A DNA stretch of 64,000 bases from positions 31,619,832-31,683,831 of the forward strand of contig NC_135549.1 of NCBI RefSeq assembly GCF_964340395.1, in the 5' to 3' direction. The notes below the pieces were generated by a model. That model ran no database searches. It had not been told where the DNA came from and was given only the letters and a program-made list of their open reading frames with translations. Shown here piece after piece: positions 23,111 to 64,000 of the stretch (the stretch's first letter is position 1; every line of letters begins with the position of its first letter). This stretch comes from Glandiceps talaboti (Eukaryota > Hemichordata > Enteropneusta > Spengelidae). Made by a program: the position numbers and the translations under genes.

Positions 23111-24079
23111 GTGCTCGACACTGAGAAAGACTCTGTTTTCAGGGGTTTCGTGCCAACCTTATTTTGTGTTTCCCTTGGATCTGCACTCTGCATTGGCTGG
23201 ACAAACACGAGAAAAAAAGAAGACTGAGGCAGGGTATTTAAGTGATTCAAACTCACCAGAAAACAATTTTTTTCTTGGCCTTAAAATAGGTTTACAATGA
23301 GCGCGGAGTTCACAAACAGGTGAAATATTTATTATTGTTACAATTTCGTCAAATATGGACTTATCATTTTCAAATTTCACACACTAATGCGCAGATGAAT
23401 AAAGAGAAATTGTGTCTTTTTAGATTTTCGATTAGAAGTTTAGGAAGTATTATATTGACCTCGAACCATCTCCTTTTTACAATGTTGTTTTCCGATTTCT
23501 CTCGATAACAAACTACCGCTGTTTGTTGCAAGGCTTGTACATAATCATTTATCTAGCTCTGTATCTCAGGATATAAATACACTCTCACATATTTATCAAG
23601 TGTAATAATCTATAATTTATACCCAAAATGTATGTGGTCAAAATATGGAAAATAGACCAAGCCTCGCCTAGCCTACGAAGAAACATTGACCTCTATATAA
23701 TTAGTGTACAGTGAGGGCGCGCCACTCAACAAAATCTTAACAATTTTCCGGTAGTGATTAAAGGAATGTGTAAACTCGTGGTTGGACAGAAGGAAGTTCA
23801 ACATGCACATGCCATATCCCGGGTATGTAGGGGATCACAAAAGCCGAGTGAAGTCGAGGATGGCAAGCTTTCCTGTGCTGAGAATAGGAGGCGAGGCGGG
23901 CATTTCAACAACATTTTTGACAACTAACTTTCATTGGGACTTGACGAATCACAGATATAGAGCTACATTTCTTGCATAAATCATGAAATTGCAAGACTAT
24001 ATACCGTTACGGAAGGCATTCAGTTTAAATCTGGTTATATCCTACATTGAACTATTGATATCTCGTCCTTTACATACCA

Positions 24080-24266
<187 letters not shown>

Positions 24267-25399
24267 ATGAATTCTGCCATGGGAACATTTATTTTATTTA
24301 TGTTTACAATCTATATTTCTATTTACTAATTTCTACACCAACAATTGTTCAAGTTTGTAAGCTATCATTATGTGCGTGGTGCTATGGTATTCGATGTTAA
24401 GCAGCGCCCTCTACGTCACACTATAGGGAAACGTGAATATTTGTTTTTTTGGCCCCACCTTACATTGGTAGCGGCTAGGTTTGAACGCCTTCTACGGTAC
24501 ACTATGGGGAAACGTGAATATTTGCCCCCGCCTCCCCCCGACCTTACATTAAGTTTGATTGGTAACCTTGCTCACAGACAAGCTTAAGGAAGAGGAAATG
24601 TTTCTTCCTTGTCTATATGCCCTGTTGTTGTTATGTTTTTGTTAGATCCCCGATTTAATCCAATATCGTATTTTTTTTCTGAGAAAGGAGGAAACTGACT
24701 CATAGTTCAAATGACCAGCTGAGGTTCATCATTCATGATTCTAATCAAATTGTGGTCTATCTTGAACAGGTTCCAGCAAACTTTGCAATTAAAAATACAT
24801 TCTACAAGGGAATGGAAAGGGGAAAGTCTGTCTAGCTTTCTACCGTACCCTCGTCGTGAAGCACAGGCATCGTCTAAAACGTACCCACCAAGAGACAGAA
24901 ATATGTGCTCTGAGTTGCGAGAATGACCGTACATACTGTAATGATAAAATACTATTAACACAACTTACACAGTCTTTCATTAATATTTTTCCTTGATATG
25001 CTAAATCAAAGAGCATAACTATAAATTTAAAACGAAAATTAGTCCAACACGACACACCACATTGCACGTTTATTGTGACCTGATAACCATTCCAATTTCA
25101 CACCGTCTTTGAGTACCTCGGATATCTGAGAGATCGAGACTAAAGTAAGAAAATGCGGGCATTATATTCGAACGACGAAATAAATAAACAGATGAATTTA
25201 ATATATTCTGTAGTATCAAAGCTTTGAATAGATTGAACGGGCCCTTAAATGTAATTTACATACAATAGATAAGGATACTTACACGTTGATACATAACACC
25301 AAACTACTGTGAGTGGTTTCCTAGTATCCGACTTCCTGCGTTTTTATTAAAAGCAGAACTATAACTTTATCTATCTGATTGAGTACAAGGCGTAAGAAC

Positions 25400-25407
25400 T
25401 GACGTCA
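25400..25407. promoter_or_regulatory. Perfect CRE/ATF palindrome near the Factor C-like start
   Basis: TGACGTCA lies 24 bp before the proposed start codon at 25431. It matches the CREB/ATF consensus. Whether it lies in promoter or 5' UTR is unknown. Confidence 0.3.
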
Positions 25408-25430
25408 TTCAATACTTGCAACGACTTGCA

Positions 25431-63862
<38,432 letters not shown>

Positions 63863-63892
<30 letters not shown>

Positions 63893-64000
63893 GTATATTA
63901 TAAATTGTAATTATGGATGACAACCATGTACAGGAGTTTCAGGTATATTATGAATTGTAATTATGGATGACAACCATGTACAGGAGTTTCAGGTATATTA
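63863..64000. repeat. 50-bp tandem repeat spanning an exon end and splice donor
   Basis: The unit atggatgacaaccatgtaca ggagtttcag plus gtatattataaattgtaatt begins at 63863, 63913 and 63963 (cut by the window edge). The first copy contains the final 30 coding bases and the donor of exon 14. The later copies repeat both inside the intron. Confidence 0.95.

Overview
This is eukaryotic, animal genomic DNA. Genes are split by GT-AG introns, often of kilobases, and the coding exons are widely spaced. The sequence is AT-rich and crowded with microsatellites, minisatellites, foldback elements, tRNA-derived SINE pieces and broken non-LTR retrotransposons. The gene families present (a DEG/ENaC channel and a Factor C-like complement/clotting protease with sushi domains) point to an invertebrate bilaterian, such as a lophotrochozoan or an invertebrate deuterostome. 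The exact phylum cannot be fixed from the window alone.

Three protein-coding genes can be reconstructed exon by exon with consistent splice phases. (1) 7332-15740, + strand: a complete 760-residue DEG/ENaC sodium channel subunit in 8 coding exons. It has an unusually long charged insertion after TM1, bracketed by two furin-like sites. (2) 25431 to beyond the right edge, + strand: a secreted multidomain serine protease resembling horseshoe-crab clotting Factor C. Its order is signal peptide, Cys-rich module, EGF, seven sushi domains, then the start of an S1 protease. Fourteen coding exons are visible, and the catalytic Asp and Ser lie outside the window. (3) 33538-45769, - strand: a complete 191-residue single-pass membrane protein of unrecognised family in 4 exons. 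It is nested antisense inside the 19 kb intron between sushi 1 and sushi 2 of gene 2.

Layout: 1-7300 is repeat-rich intergenic DNA with a possible 5' non-coding exon of the channel gene near 6027. 7.3-15.7 kb holds the channel gene, whose introns contain TATG, GA and ATAC arrays and a 68-bp minisatellite. 16-25 kb is intergenic and dominated by a 5.4 kb array of a 37-bp satellite that shows higher-order duplication. 25.4-64 kb is the Factor C-like gene with the nested gene inside it. The introns carry several minisatellites (periods 61, 60, 50, 42 bp and others), miniature inverted-repeat elements, one of which has an 8-bp target duplication, and three LINE ORF2 fragments (plus a possible LINE 3' end) around 44.5, 49.4, 56.7 and 62 kb.

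The channel gene and the protease gene are neighbours in the same orientation, but nothing in the sequence links their functions. The protease is most plausibly a circulating or surface-acting pattern-recognition protease. It keeps the basic-aromatic-basic motif of the Factor C Cys-rich region and an aromatic residue at the zymogen cleavage point.
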